Assembly (NCBI RefSeq): GCF_902460415.1
Contig: NZ_CABPTY010000004.1
Coordinates: 1 to 64,000, forward strand
Direction: 5' to 3'
Length of the DNA stretch: 64,000 nucleotides
Source: Campylobacter_A concisus_Y
GTDB lineage: Bacteria; Campylobacterota; Campylobacteria; Campylobacterales; Campylobacteraceae
In this document: piece after piece, positions 1-7,409 of the stretch
Layout of the letters: each line of letters begins with the position of its first letter
How positions within the stretch are numbered: the stretch's first letter is position 1
Translations under genes and position numbers: made by a program
The notes under the pieces: generated by a model
Told to the model about the DNA's origin: nothing
What the model saw: only the letters and a program-made list of their open reading frames with translations
Database searches by the model: none

Positions 1-374
1 ATAAGATATAACTTTATATGAGAAATTTTATCTTTTAAGAAAAAAATATATTAAATAAACATATAAATTCCAAATGTCAATAGTTTGTAAAAAGCGAATT
101 CTGAGCTTTTATCAAAAAATAGTTTTTTTGATTGTCGATATAATTAATCATGTAAAATATAATACTTTTTATAATAAAAACTTAATTTAAGATATTTTTA
201 ATTAGTTTGAAACAACAATATAACCAAAAAAATCATAATTTTTCAAAAAATATGCGATTGTCATGAAATTTTACTTATACAGTTAAGCAATTTTCTAACG
301 CAGAAATTTTATATAAAGATGTTCAAAAAAATAATGTTAAACAATAATAAAAATTTATGATTATCTATAAGTAG
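1..374. other. AT-rich non-coding stretch
   Basis: Very A+T-rich sequence with no open frame worth calling on either strand. Several TATAAT-like words occur (for example near 137-165), but in such AT-rich DNA they carry little weight. I see no repeat, RNA gene or gene remnant. It lies downstream of the minus-strand tRNA-Ser. Confidence 0.6.
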
Positions 375-465
375 TGGCGGACAGAGAGGGATTTGAACCC
401 TCGAGCCCCGATTAAGAGCTGCACCCTTAGCAGGGGTGTGGTTTCAGCCACTCACCCATCTGTCC
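375..465 (-). tRNA. tRNA-Ser (anticodon GCU)
   Basis: On the minus strand the sequence folds as a class II tRNA. The acceptor stem pairs GGACAGA with TCTGTCC. The anticodon stem CACCC/GGGTG encloses the loop CTGCTAA, giving anticodon GCT, which reads AGC/AGU serine codons. There is a long variable arm, as expected for serine. The T arm is GAGGG-TTCAAAT-CCCTC. The discriminator base is G and the CCA end is encoded. Confidence 0.96.
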
Positions 466-903
466 ATAAAAAGAAATCGCATTATAATTGAACGCCGCTG
501 ATATCTTGCTTAAATTTACATTTCACAATTATAGCCCTCAGATAGAGAATCTAAAAACAAAAATTTATAAATTTAGCCCTTCCAAAGCCATCATTTTAGT
601 TTGGCTTTGTCTGGGTGTGGCGTATTTACATAGTAGTAAATCATACGATAAAACATATAAAAACGCCTATCGCTACCGCGACCAAACGCCTTTGTGCACT
701 CGAACATCTTGCTATGATCCGCGCGCCATTTAGTAAAGCGATATCCTTAACCAAGTGCTAGTAGATACGCTTTAGCCGCTCAGCCAACAAGAGGATTTTC
801 TTAAAATCACTCAAATTTAGCTCCTCACTTCGCTTTGATATCATCTTCACGCAACATTTTGTAAAAAAGCTTAGTTAAAAACCACTTCACACAAGTTCAA
901 ATT
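466..903. other. Intergenic region, no convincing gene
   Basis: An 81-codon open frame (488-733, plus strand) opens close to the tRNA. It has no good ribosome-binding site, and its composition does not resemble a conserved protein. Another plus-strand frame can be read from about 600 to 750 before two adjacent stops, so the stretch could be the worn remains of a gene. I could not match it to any family. The 3' part runs into the terminator side of pyrF. Confidence 0.5.
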
Positions 904-1584
904 TTAAATTTGCTCCAAAATTCGTTCGCAAATTTCTCTTGGATTTGCATTTTCATAAATCGGCCTGCCAACAACTATAAAGTCACTACCTTCTTGCTTT
1001 GCGCTCACTAAGTTTGCTACTCTTTTTTGATCTCCAGCACTCTCACCAAAAGGCCTAACACCAGGGCAAAGAGTGATAAATTTCTCATTTGTAACATCTT
1101 TGATGAGCTTGCTTTCAAAAACAGAACAGACCATTCCATCAAGCCCTGCTTCAAAACTCATCTGGCTAAATTTTCTAACGGCTCTTGCGATCGTATCATT
1201 ATAAACAGCGTCAAACTCGCTCTCACTAAAGCTAGTAAGTGCCGATACTGCGAGCACTAAAGGACGGCTTCCAAGACCAGCTAGCCTATCCATAACTGTC
1301 TTCATCGCGCGTTCACCAGCGCTAGCATGCACATTTATCATATCTACGCCGATTTTTGAGACGACTTCAGTCGCATCCGCCATCGTATTTGGGATATCAT
1401 AGAGCTTTAGATCGAGGAAAATTTTAAAATTTCCAAGTTCTTTTAACTCTTCTATAAATTTTGCCCCATCCCTAAGATAGCTTCTAAGCCCTACTTTTAG
1501 CCAAAGATTAAGCCCTTTTAGCTCTCTAGCAAGGGCTAAGTTCTCTTCACGGCTAGCCATATCAAGTGCAACACAGAGCCTCAC
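904..1584 (-). CDS. pyrF: Orotidine 5'-phosphate decarboxylase
   Basis: PyrF converts orotidine monophosphate to UMP, the last step of de novo pyrimidine synthesis, in the cytoplasm. The 226-residue protein has the family length. It begins with the substrate-binding strand LCVALDMAS and carries the catalytic block DLKLYDIP (D-x-K-x-x-D) near residue 58. The C-terminal segment with VVGRPIYE is the phosphate-binding part of the TIM barrel. Its start overlaps the nusB stop by 4 bases, so the two are probably translationally coupled. The order pyrF-nusB-ribH-kdsA is the one I know from C. jejuni. Confidence 0.97.
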   Translation of the reverse strand: MRLCVALDMASREENLALARELKGLNLWLKVGLRSYLRDGAKFIEELKELGNFKIFLDLKLYDIPNTMADATEVVSKIGVDMINVHASAGERAMKTVMDRLAGLGSRPLVLAVSALTSFSESEFDAVYNDTIARAVRKFSQMSFEAGLDGMVCSVFESKLIKDVTNEKFITLCPGVRPFGESAGDQKRVANLVSAKQEGSDFIVVGRPIYENANPREICERILEQI

Positions 1585-1976
1585 AAATCGCCCTTTAGCT
1601 TATCAAGTACACCGTTTATAAATTTTGGTGCCTGATCACTTCCAAGTTCTTTCGCAAGCTCAATCGCTTCGTTTATGATGACAGCCTTATCAGTTTGGCT
1701 AAATTTCATCTCATAGAGCCCAAGTCTAAGGATGGCTAGTTCAGTCGCACCAACCTTACTAAAATCGCCGTCTTTTAGATATGGTTTTAAAATTTCATCT
1801 AGTTTTTCTTTATTTGCGAGCACCTCTTTAAAAGTCTGCTGCGCCTCACTTTTTCGCTCGTTTCTTATCTTTTTCTCTTCTAAAAATTCCTCTTCAAATG
1901 CAGTAGTTACCGGATTTATCTCGTTTGAGTATAGTAGCGAAACGACGGCCTGCCTAACCTGATGACGAGTCGCCAT
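1581..1976 (-). CDS. nusB: Transcription antitermination factor NusB
   Basis: NusB binds boxA RNA together with NusE (S10) to make RNA polymerase resistant to termination on rRNA operons. The protein is 131 residues, all-helical in character, starting with the arginine-rich helix typical of the family (ATRHQVRQAVVSLLY). The later segment VGATELAILRLGLYEM and the closing AKELGSDQAPKFINGVLDKL are the conserved NusB core. It starts 2 bases after the ribH stop and overlaps pyrF by 4 bases, so the three genes form one operon. Confidence 0.96.
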   Translation of the reverse strand: MATRHQVRQAVVSLLYSNEINPVTTAFEEEFLEEKKIRNERKSEAQQTFKEVLANKEKLDEILKPYLKDGDFSKVGATELAILRLGLYEMKFSQTDKAVIINEAIELAKELGSDQAPKFINGVLDKLKGDL

Positions 1977-1977
1977 T

Positions 1978-2448
1978 TTACGCCTCCAAATTTTTATATA
2001 AGCTTAGCATCTCGATTACGCCCGTCATCGCTTCAAAGCCCTTATTTCCAGCCTTTGAGCCCGCTCGCTCGATGGCTTGCTCGATGCTATCTACCGTTAG
2101 CACGCCAAAGGTCACCGGTTTGCCGTATTTTAGCGTGACGTTTGCGATGCCCTTGGTGGTCTCGGCGCTAACGTAGTCAAAGTGAGGCGTAGAGCCGCGG
2201 ATAACCGCTCCCACGCAGCAAACTGCGTCAAATTTACCGCTTGCTAGCGCCTTTTCTAGCGCCATAGGTATCTCAAACGCGCCAGGCACCAAAATGAGGC
2301 TCAAATTCGCCTCATCCCCGCCGTGACGCAAAAACGCGTCCCTCGCGCCCTCCACCAGCCTATCGGTGATGATGTGGTTAAATCTAGCGCCCACTATGGC
2401 AACCTTCTCGCCGCCTTTTAGAGCCAAATTTCCTTCGATTATTTTCAT
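1978..2448 (-). CDS. ribH: 6,7-dimethyl-8-ribityllumazine synthase
   Basis: RibH condenses 5-amino-6-ribitylaminouracil with 3,4-dihydroxy-2-butanone 4-phosphate in riboflavin synthesis and normally assembles into an icosahedral shell. The 156-residue protein shows the family motifs VGARFNHIITDRLVEGA near the N-terminus, VPGAFEIP around residue 55, CCVGAVIRGSTPHFDYV around 80-95 with the active-site histidine, and FGVLTVDSIEQA near 115. It is visibly G+C-richer than pyrF/nusB downstream and der upstream. In C. jejuni ribH lies next to kdsA; here about 3 kb of accessory genes separate them. Confidence 0.97.
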   Translation of the reverse strand: MKIIEGNLALKGGEKVAIVGARFNHIITDRLVEGARDAFLRHGGDEANLSLILVPGAFEIPMALEKALASGKFDAVCCVGAVIRGSTPHFDYVSAETTKGIANVTLKYGKPVTFGVLTVDSIEQAIERAGSKAGNKGFEAMTGVIEMLSLYKNLEA

Positions 2449-2498
2449 GATTTTCCTTCGTTAAAATTTATTGCAATTCTAGCGAAAAGTTGTATAAA

Positions 2499-3635
2499 TT
2501 ATCTATTTCCTTTTTTTCTATTACACTCTGCGCAGAGCATTTGGCAGTTTTCGCGCACAGTTTTGCCACCCTTGCTCCACGGCGTTATGTGATCGGCGTC
2601 CATCTGTTCTATTTCAAATTTTTGACCGCAGTGAGGGCAAATTCCGCCTTGTTTTTCGTATATTTCGCGTTTCACCTCATCGTCGAATGCGCGCAAATTT
2701 AAAAATTTCTCGTCGCCGCTTAAAACGTATTCGTAAATTCCCGCTTTTTTGCCTACTTCGCTATCTCTCATCAGCTGCAAAATTCGCTCTTCCAATTCCC
2801 TGGCGTCAAGCGTCTTGTCTTTAAATTTATTGTAAAGAAAGCCCCATTCCAGCCCCTTCATCTCTTTACGATATTTTATAAATTTTGCCTTTACCCAGTC
2901 GATGACGCCGCTAAAATAAAGCCACAGCTCGTCGGCGTTTTGCGCGCCCGTTTGTTTTTGATGAGCCATATATTTTTCTATATCTTCGGCATTTTTCGAG
3001 CCCGTTTTCCACATTATCGCTTGCTCCAAAATATCCTGCCGTAGCGGATCGCCTTTTAGATAGTCCTTGCCTTTTTGTGCGGCTAGGCAGTTTCTTTTGC
3101 TAAATTTTAACTTCGCATCGCTTAGCCATTCGCAAGTAAATACCGCATTTCTTAGCTCTTGATCGGTTAGTTTTTCGCCGGCTATATTTATAGTTTTAAA
3201 CCATTCTAGCTTCTCGCTGTCGCTACCCTCGCAAATGTAAATCATAAGCTCATAGTTTAAAAATTTTTCTTTTTTATCATCAGGCATCGTGTGAAAAGCC
3301 GTTACGCTACTCGCCCACTCGGCTTTAAACGCCATTTTATCGAGGCTAAAATCCCCATTTACAAAGTCGCAAATACTGATAGTTCTTTGTTGGCCATCAA
3401 GCACTTCATATTCGTTTTCGCCGTTTTTTACCCAGTACATCGTATTTAGCGGGAAACCCCAAAGGCAAGTGTTTATCACAGCATCTCGCTGTTTGTCGCC
3501 ATAGACAAATTCGCGCTGATATTTTGGACGGATATTTAAAGCTCCGCCATAGCCTATAACCTGTCCATTTTCTTCATCTCTGACGTAGCCATTTACTAGT
3601 TCTTTTATGGTGATTTTCTTTAACTCAATTTTCAC
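2499..3635 (-). CDS. DUF262 (ParB-like) and HNH endonuclease fusion protein
   Basis: The first half is a DUF262 domain, the nucleotide-dependent ParB/Srx-like fold found in GmrS-type restriction proteins: it has PKYQREFVYG, then YEVLDGQQRTIS with the DGQQR signature near residue 80. The last 50 residues are an HNH nuclease: CPHC, then DADHITPWSKGG with the HNH histidine, then CAEC. The fusion therefore looks like a one-chain DNA-cutting effector of the GmrSD kind, though with a classical zinc-ribbon HNH rather than DUF1524. The start is GTG at 3635, overlapping the methyltransferase stop as GTGA, with a strong AAGGAG site upstream on the minus strand. Nuclease activity and target are inferred; no partner other than the methyltransferase is visible. 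Confidence 0.85.
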   Translation of the reverse strand: MKIELKKITIKELVNGYVRDEENGQVIGYGGALNIRPKYQREFVYGDKQRDAVINTCLWGFPLNTMYWVKNGENEYEVLDGQQRTISICDFVNGDFSLDKMAFKAEWASSVTAFHTMPDDKKEKFLNYELMIYICEGSDSEKLEWFKTINIAGEKLTDQELRNAVFTCEWLSDAKLKFSKRNCLAAQKGKDYLKGDPLRQDILEQAIMWKTGSKNAEDIEKYMAHQKQTGAQNADELWLYFSGVIDWVKAKFIKYRKEMKGLEWGFLYNKFKDKTLDARELEERILQLMRDSEVGKKAGIYEYVLSGDEKFLNLRAFDDEVKREIYEKQGGICPHCGQKFEIEQMDADHITPWSKGGKTVRENCQMLCAECNRKKGNR

Positions 3636-4844
3636 TTTGTCTCCTTTTTGGGCATTTTATTTTTAATCAAAATTCGTGCGTAAATACTTGAATATAATTC
3701 ACCAGTTTCATAGTCCTTAAAGGCTGGTTTTTTATCAGTTTGTGGATTAAATTTGCGATACAAAGTCCCTTTGGCATTAAATGTAAATTTACCAGTAGGA
3801 AGTCCTTTCTTATCTAGAATTTCCATTCTTTTATTGCAAGAAAATTCTATTGAGCCAACAATTCCAAGTGCATTGATCTCAAATTGTTGTGGATTGTATT
3901 TATCTAAAAACGTTATGGGCACGCCCATCGCGCCCTCGTAATCCATCGGGATTTCAAGCGTTTTATCGATGTTTATAGCGTCGTAATTATCGTATTTTGG
4001 GTATTTTTGCGGATCAAAAGTATAAATAGTTTCTAAAATTTCGTTACGTTTTTTGTGAGGTAAATTTGTAAACCAATTTACACCAGAAACCCTTATCATT
4101 CCTTCTATATGATGACTCGCGGTTGCATAGTCTTCGTAGTGTATGTTTATAAAATGCGCTGCACCGCCTTTAAAACCGTATCCTAGCCAAATTTGGTTAT
4201 CTTTTATGAGTTTAAAAATTTCCTTGTAAGTTATGGCATTTTGATGACCAATAATTACAAACTTTTTATCATATTCAACTAGTTGCGCGACATATTCACG
4301 AAATAGCGAAAATGGAGGATTTGTTACTACGATGTCAGATTGTTTAAGAAGTTCTATGCATTCAGCGGAACGAAAATCCCCAGCTGGATAATTTTCATCA
4401 TGATTTAGTAAATTTGGTTTTAAACGAGCGATAAATTCATCTATTTTCGCTCCGTCATTTAAAATTTCGCCCTTTTCATCCACACCTTCATAGATGAAAT
4501 AGCTCGATTTCTCAAGCGCGGCGCGCTCGTCTCTCTCTCTCTCTCTCTCTCGAAGCTTCGCCATCAAACAAAGTTGGATTTTTTAAAGCCGAAAACTCTT
4601 CTCCGCTTGCATTTTTATAGCAGGTAGTCACAAGTCTTTTAAGCCCAAAAAGATAAAAGTTATAGGCAAAATATTTAAAGAAATTTGACTGCTTAGGATC
4701 GTCGCAGTTGCAAAACACAATTTTGTCTTTAAAATGCTCTTTGTAGTGTCTTACTTCATTTTGAATATCATTAAACTGCGTGTAAAATTCATCATTTTTA
4801 CCGCTTTTAGCCTTATGTAAATTTGCATTTTTACTTTTTGCCAT
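3632..4844 (-). CDS. EcoRI-type adenine methyltransferase, phase-variable and out of frame here
   Basis: The reading frame is split. The 5' part (4844 to 4512) starts MAKSKNANLHKAKSGKNDEF and contains CNCDDPKQSNFFKYF, typical of the EcoRI-methylase family. The 3' part (about 4567 to 3632) carries the catalytic motif TNPPFSLF and continues to a normal end. The two parts meet in a (GA)11 tract at 4530-4551, where the first frame runs on to a TGA at 4512-4514. Adding one GA unit (12), or removing two (9), joins the frames into a 404-residue protein, so this copy is in an OFF phase. The product would methylate adenine in a specific DNA site. A sequencing miscount of the tract is the alternative. 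The downstream nuclease gene overlaps its stop. Confidence 0.88.
4530..4551 (-). repeat. (GA)11 dinucleotide tract, phase-variation switch
   Basis: Eleven perfect TC units on the plus strand, GA in the sense direction of the methyltransferase. The tract encodes alternating Arg-Glu whichever of the two frames is read. It is the longest simple repeat I found in the window. Slipped-strand change by one unit moves the frame by 2 bases; unit numbers divisible by 3 keep the methyltransferase open. It is flanked on its 5' sense side by the palindrome CGAAGCTTCG. Confidence 0.95.
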
Positions 4845-4894
4845 TTTACCTCGATTTTATATTTTTAGGATTTAGCTAGCCGCTCGTTTTAACT

Positions 4895-5218
4895 TTAAAT
4901 TATCTTTAACATTACCGCGCTTAGCGTTATTAGCGATAGATAAAAAGCCTTTTGCGCGCTCATTTTTTCGCCGTTAAAAACCACTCCGACGCCCACGGCT
5001 CCGACCGCTCCGATACCCGTCCAGATCGCGTACGCTACCGACATCGGCATCGCCTGCATCGCGTAGCTCAAAAGCCAGAGCGAAATGGCGAAATTTGCGA
5101 CCAAGATCAAAAAATTTGCCGCTTTTTTCACGCCGAAGCTTTTTTGAAATTTGGTTAGAAAAAATACGCCCGAGACCTCACAGCACCCGGCCGCCAAAAG
5201 AGCTAAAATATGCGTCAA
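4895..5218 (-). CDS. SMR-family transporter subunit (SugE/Gdx-like)
   Basis: A 107-residue protein with four predicted membrane helices, the size and layout of small multidrug resistance exporters. The essential membrane glutamate is present (E14 in AAGCCEVSG), and the helix-3 motif AYAIWTGIGAVG is characteristic of the SugE/Gdx branch, which exports guanidinium or quaternary cations. Its start overlaps the stop of the next SMR gene as ATGA, so the two are made together and probably act as an antiparallel heterodimer. I saw no clear guanidine riboswitch upstream. The region is very G+C-rich (42 of 60 bases in 4981-5040), which suggests transfer. Confidence 0.88.
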   Translation of the reverse strand: MTHILALLAAGCCEVSGVFFLTKFQKSFGVKKAANFLILVANFAISLWLLSYAMQAMPMSVAYAIWTGIGAVGAVGVGVVFNGEKMSAQKAFYLSLITLSAVMLKII

Positions 5219-5544
5219 GATTTTAGCCTTTTTAGCCCCAGTACGCCCGCAACTAGCGTCGCTATGAAAAATAGCCGCAATAAATCCGGCGTCTGACCGC
5301 TAGCGCGAAATTCGCTCACGATCTCGACAATTACTACGAAAAACGCTCCAAGCCCTACAAACACGGTGTACGTGATGCTAATAGGCAGGTATTTCATGGC
5401 GATTATAAACGACGTGAAGCTAACGCAAACGAGCATCGCCGTGAGCGTGATCTCTGGCGCACCAGCGGCATGCTTTAGCCCATACGCCCAGCCGCACTCG
5501 GCGACCGCGCCACCTAACACCCACAAAAAGCCCTTAGTTTGCAT
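5215..5544 (-). CDS. SMR-family transporter, paired subunit
   Basis: A 109-residue four-helix SMR protein and partner of the preceding one. The membrane glutamate is E16 in GGAVAECGWAYG; helix 3 has ITYTVFVGLGAF. Paired SMR genes usually encode two halves inserted with opposite topology, each needed for function. It overlaps the kdsA stop by 11 bases and the next SMR gene by 4 bases, so the pair is transcribed as the tail of the kdsA unit. The substrate cannot be read from the sequence. Confidence 0.88.
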   Translation of the reverse strand: MQTKGFLWVLGGAVAECGWAYGLKHAAGAPEITLTAMLVCVSFTSFIIAMKYLPISITYTVFVGLGAFFVVIVEIVSEFRASGQTPDLLRLFFIATLVAGVLGLKRLKS

Positions 5545-6340
5545 CGCCCAGGGCGTCTTTTATCTTAAAAATTTGAGCAATATTTGCGTCTAGCTCGTCC
5601 AAATTTAGCATATTTGGCCCGTCGCAAAGCGCCTCGCACGGATTTACGTGCGTCTCATAGAAAAATCCGTCCACGCCCGCAGCTGCCGCGGCTCGCGCTA
5701 GATACGGTACAAATTTCGCATCTCCGCCGCTTTTCTCGCCAAGAGCGCTTGGCATTTGTACGCTGTGAGTAGCGTCGAAAATCACGGGTGCAAATTCTCT
5801 CATTAGTACCAAATTTCGCATATCTACGACCAAATTTCCATATCCAAATGTGCTGCCTCGCTCGGTTAGCCACACGCCGTTTTGTTTGGCGACCTCGTAT
5901 CCATCGCCGCTAATGCCCCTTGTTTCTAGTACTTTTTTAACAGAGTGCTTCATCGCGGACGCCGCCAAAAACTGCCCTTTTTTGATATTTACGACCGCTT
6001 TTGTTTTAGCCGCAGCGACTAGTAGATCGGTCTGGCGGCACAAAAACGCTGGGATTTGCAGTACGTCGGCCACTTCGGCTACGGGAGCGGCCTGGTAACT
6101 CTCGTGGATATCGGTTAAAATTTTAAAACCGAATTCCTTTTTTACCTTGGCTAAAATTTCGCACCCTTTTTCAAGTCCGGGCCCGCGAAACGAGCTTATA
6201 CTCGTGCGATTTGCCTTGTCAAAGCTTGATTTGAAATAAAAATCTATCCGCTTATCTTCGTTAAATTTAACTAGCCTTTTTGCCACGTCAAAAACGAGCT
6301 GCTCGCTCTCGATGACGCAAGGCCCCGCTATTAGTATCAT
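5534..6340 (-). CDS. kdsA: 2-dehydro-3-deoxyphosphooctonate aldolase (KDO-8-phosphate synthase)
   Basis: KdsA joins phosphoenolpyruvate and arabinose 5-phosphate to KDO-8-phosphate for the lipooligosaccharide core. The 268-residue protein has ILIAGPCVIES at the start, the PEP-binding FKSSFDKANRTS near residue 38, LTDIHE near 95, IPAFLCRQTDLL near 118, and DATHSVQ near 190. This is the usual length. The 3' end overlaps the first SMR gene by 11 bases. As with ribH, its G+C content is higher than that of the neighbouring der-pflB block. Confidence 0.97.
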   Translation of the reverse strand: MILIAGPCVIESEQLVFDVAKRLVKFNEDKRIDFYFKSSFDKANRTSISSFRGPGLEKGCEILAKVKKEFGFKILTDIHESYQAAPVAEVADVLQIPAFLCRQTDLLVAAAKTKAVVNIKKGQFLAASAMKHSVKKVLETRGISGDGYEVAKQNGVWLTERGSTFGYGNLVVDMRNLVLMREFAPVIFDATHSVQMPSALGEKSGGDAKFVPYLARAAAAAGVDGFFYETHVNPCEALCDGPNMLNLDELDANIAQIFKIKDALGDAN

Positions 6341-6350
6341 TTTTTCTCCT

Positions 6351-7400
6351 TTATTTTTCCCTAAATTTTCTAATCCAATCTATCAAAAGCGGTCTATCGT
6401 CGTTTGCAGACGTCTCATACCATTGAGAGCAAAGTTTATAGTATATTCCATTTATTAGTATCGGATCCGTATAATAGCGAACTTTTTCATATTCGCCGTC
6501 TGCTTTAACTAATGCCGCATAGTTTAGCCCAAGATAATCTTTGCTATATTTTTCACTTTGTAGCCTGCTTATCTCCTCCGCAACCACTCTACCACTTTCT
6601 AAAATTTCTCTCATTATGATACGCGCTATTTGTCCGACTTTTAGCTCTGCGTATTCGTCTTGATTATTTTTGTTGTCAATATATTCTTTAGAAAATTGAT
6701 AAGTATTTGAGGCTATTTTTCGCTTCTCTTTTTCGATTTTTTCAATACTTTTTAGCTCCTTTTTATCAAATAAAGTTAGCATCTGATAAGATCGCATAAA
6801 AAGCTCTGCTGTGTCGGCTATATTGCCACTTACTTCCAAAATGGGTTTTAAGACAGAATTTAAAAAGTCATCATTAGCAATTATTCTAAAATCAAACTCG
6901 AATCCCATCTCAAGCATTATCTCATTTAGATCAACAAAACAAGGTTGTAAGGCATATAAAATTTGTTTGTTTATTTTTGGAGATGCAAAAACAATATTGG
7001 CTTTTTTAACACCAAAATATCCATAAATACACATAGCTGTTCTTATGCATTTTTTTACAACTCTTGCCACCGTTTCATCAAGTCCACCATAATTTAGCCC
7101 AGACTCATGAAAAGCAACATCAACTGCATAAATTTCACTAACTCCATCACTCACGCAAACGCCAAGTGCATCACACTCTGCTTGTTGCAAAAGTTGTTTT
7201 AATGAGGTGTTTTGTTTATAAATTTTATATCCGTATTTGCTAGAAAAAAGTTCATCTGTTTTTGACATTATATTGTCTAACTCATCTGAAAATTTTAGCT
7301 CCCATTTTGGCGAAATTTTCCAGTTAATTTGCACTATTTGGCATTCTTTTACGTGACGAAGCCAGGAGTAAAATAAAGACTCTCCAATTTCTATTTTCAT
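6351..7400 (-). CDS. Uncharacterised 349-residue protein
   Basis: I do not recognise this gene. The protein is soluble, without signal peptide or membrane segments. The central part, about residues 80-150, reads ALGVCVSDG then IYAVDVAFHESGLNYGG, followed by a lysine/arginine-rich helix KKCIRTAMCIYGYFGVKK and a strand ANIVFASPK. The spacing of acidic residues on a beta strand before a K/R helix recalls PD-(D/E)xK-type nucleases, but no clear ExK is seen, so this is a guess. A charged, coiled-coil-like stretch covers about 215-250. The gene sits between kdsA and the EamA gene, which are adjacent in C. jejuni, so it is an accessory insertion. It begins 11 bases upstream of kdsA on the same strand. 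Confidence 0.75.
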   Translation of the reverse strand: MKIEIGESLFYSWLRHVKECQIVQINWKISPKWELKFSDELDNIMSKTDELFSSKYGYKIYKQNTSLKQLLQQAECDALGVCVSDGVSEIYAVDVAFHESGLNYGGLDETVARVVKKCIRTAMCIYGYFGVKKANIVFASPKINKQILYALQPCFVDLNEIMLEMGFEFDFRIIANDDFLNSVLKPILEVSGNIADTAELFMRSYQMLTLFDKKELKSIEKIEKEKRKIASNTYQFSKEYIDNKNNQDEYAELKVGQIARIIMREILESGRVVAEEISRLQSEKYSKDYLGLNYAALVKADGEYEKVRYYTDPILINGIYYKLCSQWYETSANDDRPLLIDWIRKFREK

Positions 7401-7409
7401 AGCACTGTC

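Noticed and set aside
488..733. 81-codon frame downstream of the tRNA
   Set aside because: No ribosome-binding site of note, no family resemblance, and low-complexity A/T-rich sequence. Treated as non-coding.
4512..4844. A separate small gene of 110 residues before the methyltransferase
   Set aside because: It is the 5' part of the EcoRI-type methyltransferase. Its C-terminal Arg/Glu tail comes from the GA tract, and the family core continues in the other frame.
4952..5158. Plus-strand open frame inside the first SMR gene
   Set aside because: It is a shadow frame in G+C-rich DNA; the minus-strand SMR protein is fully convincing.
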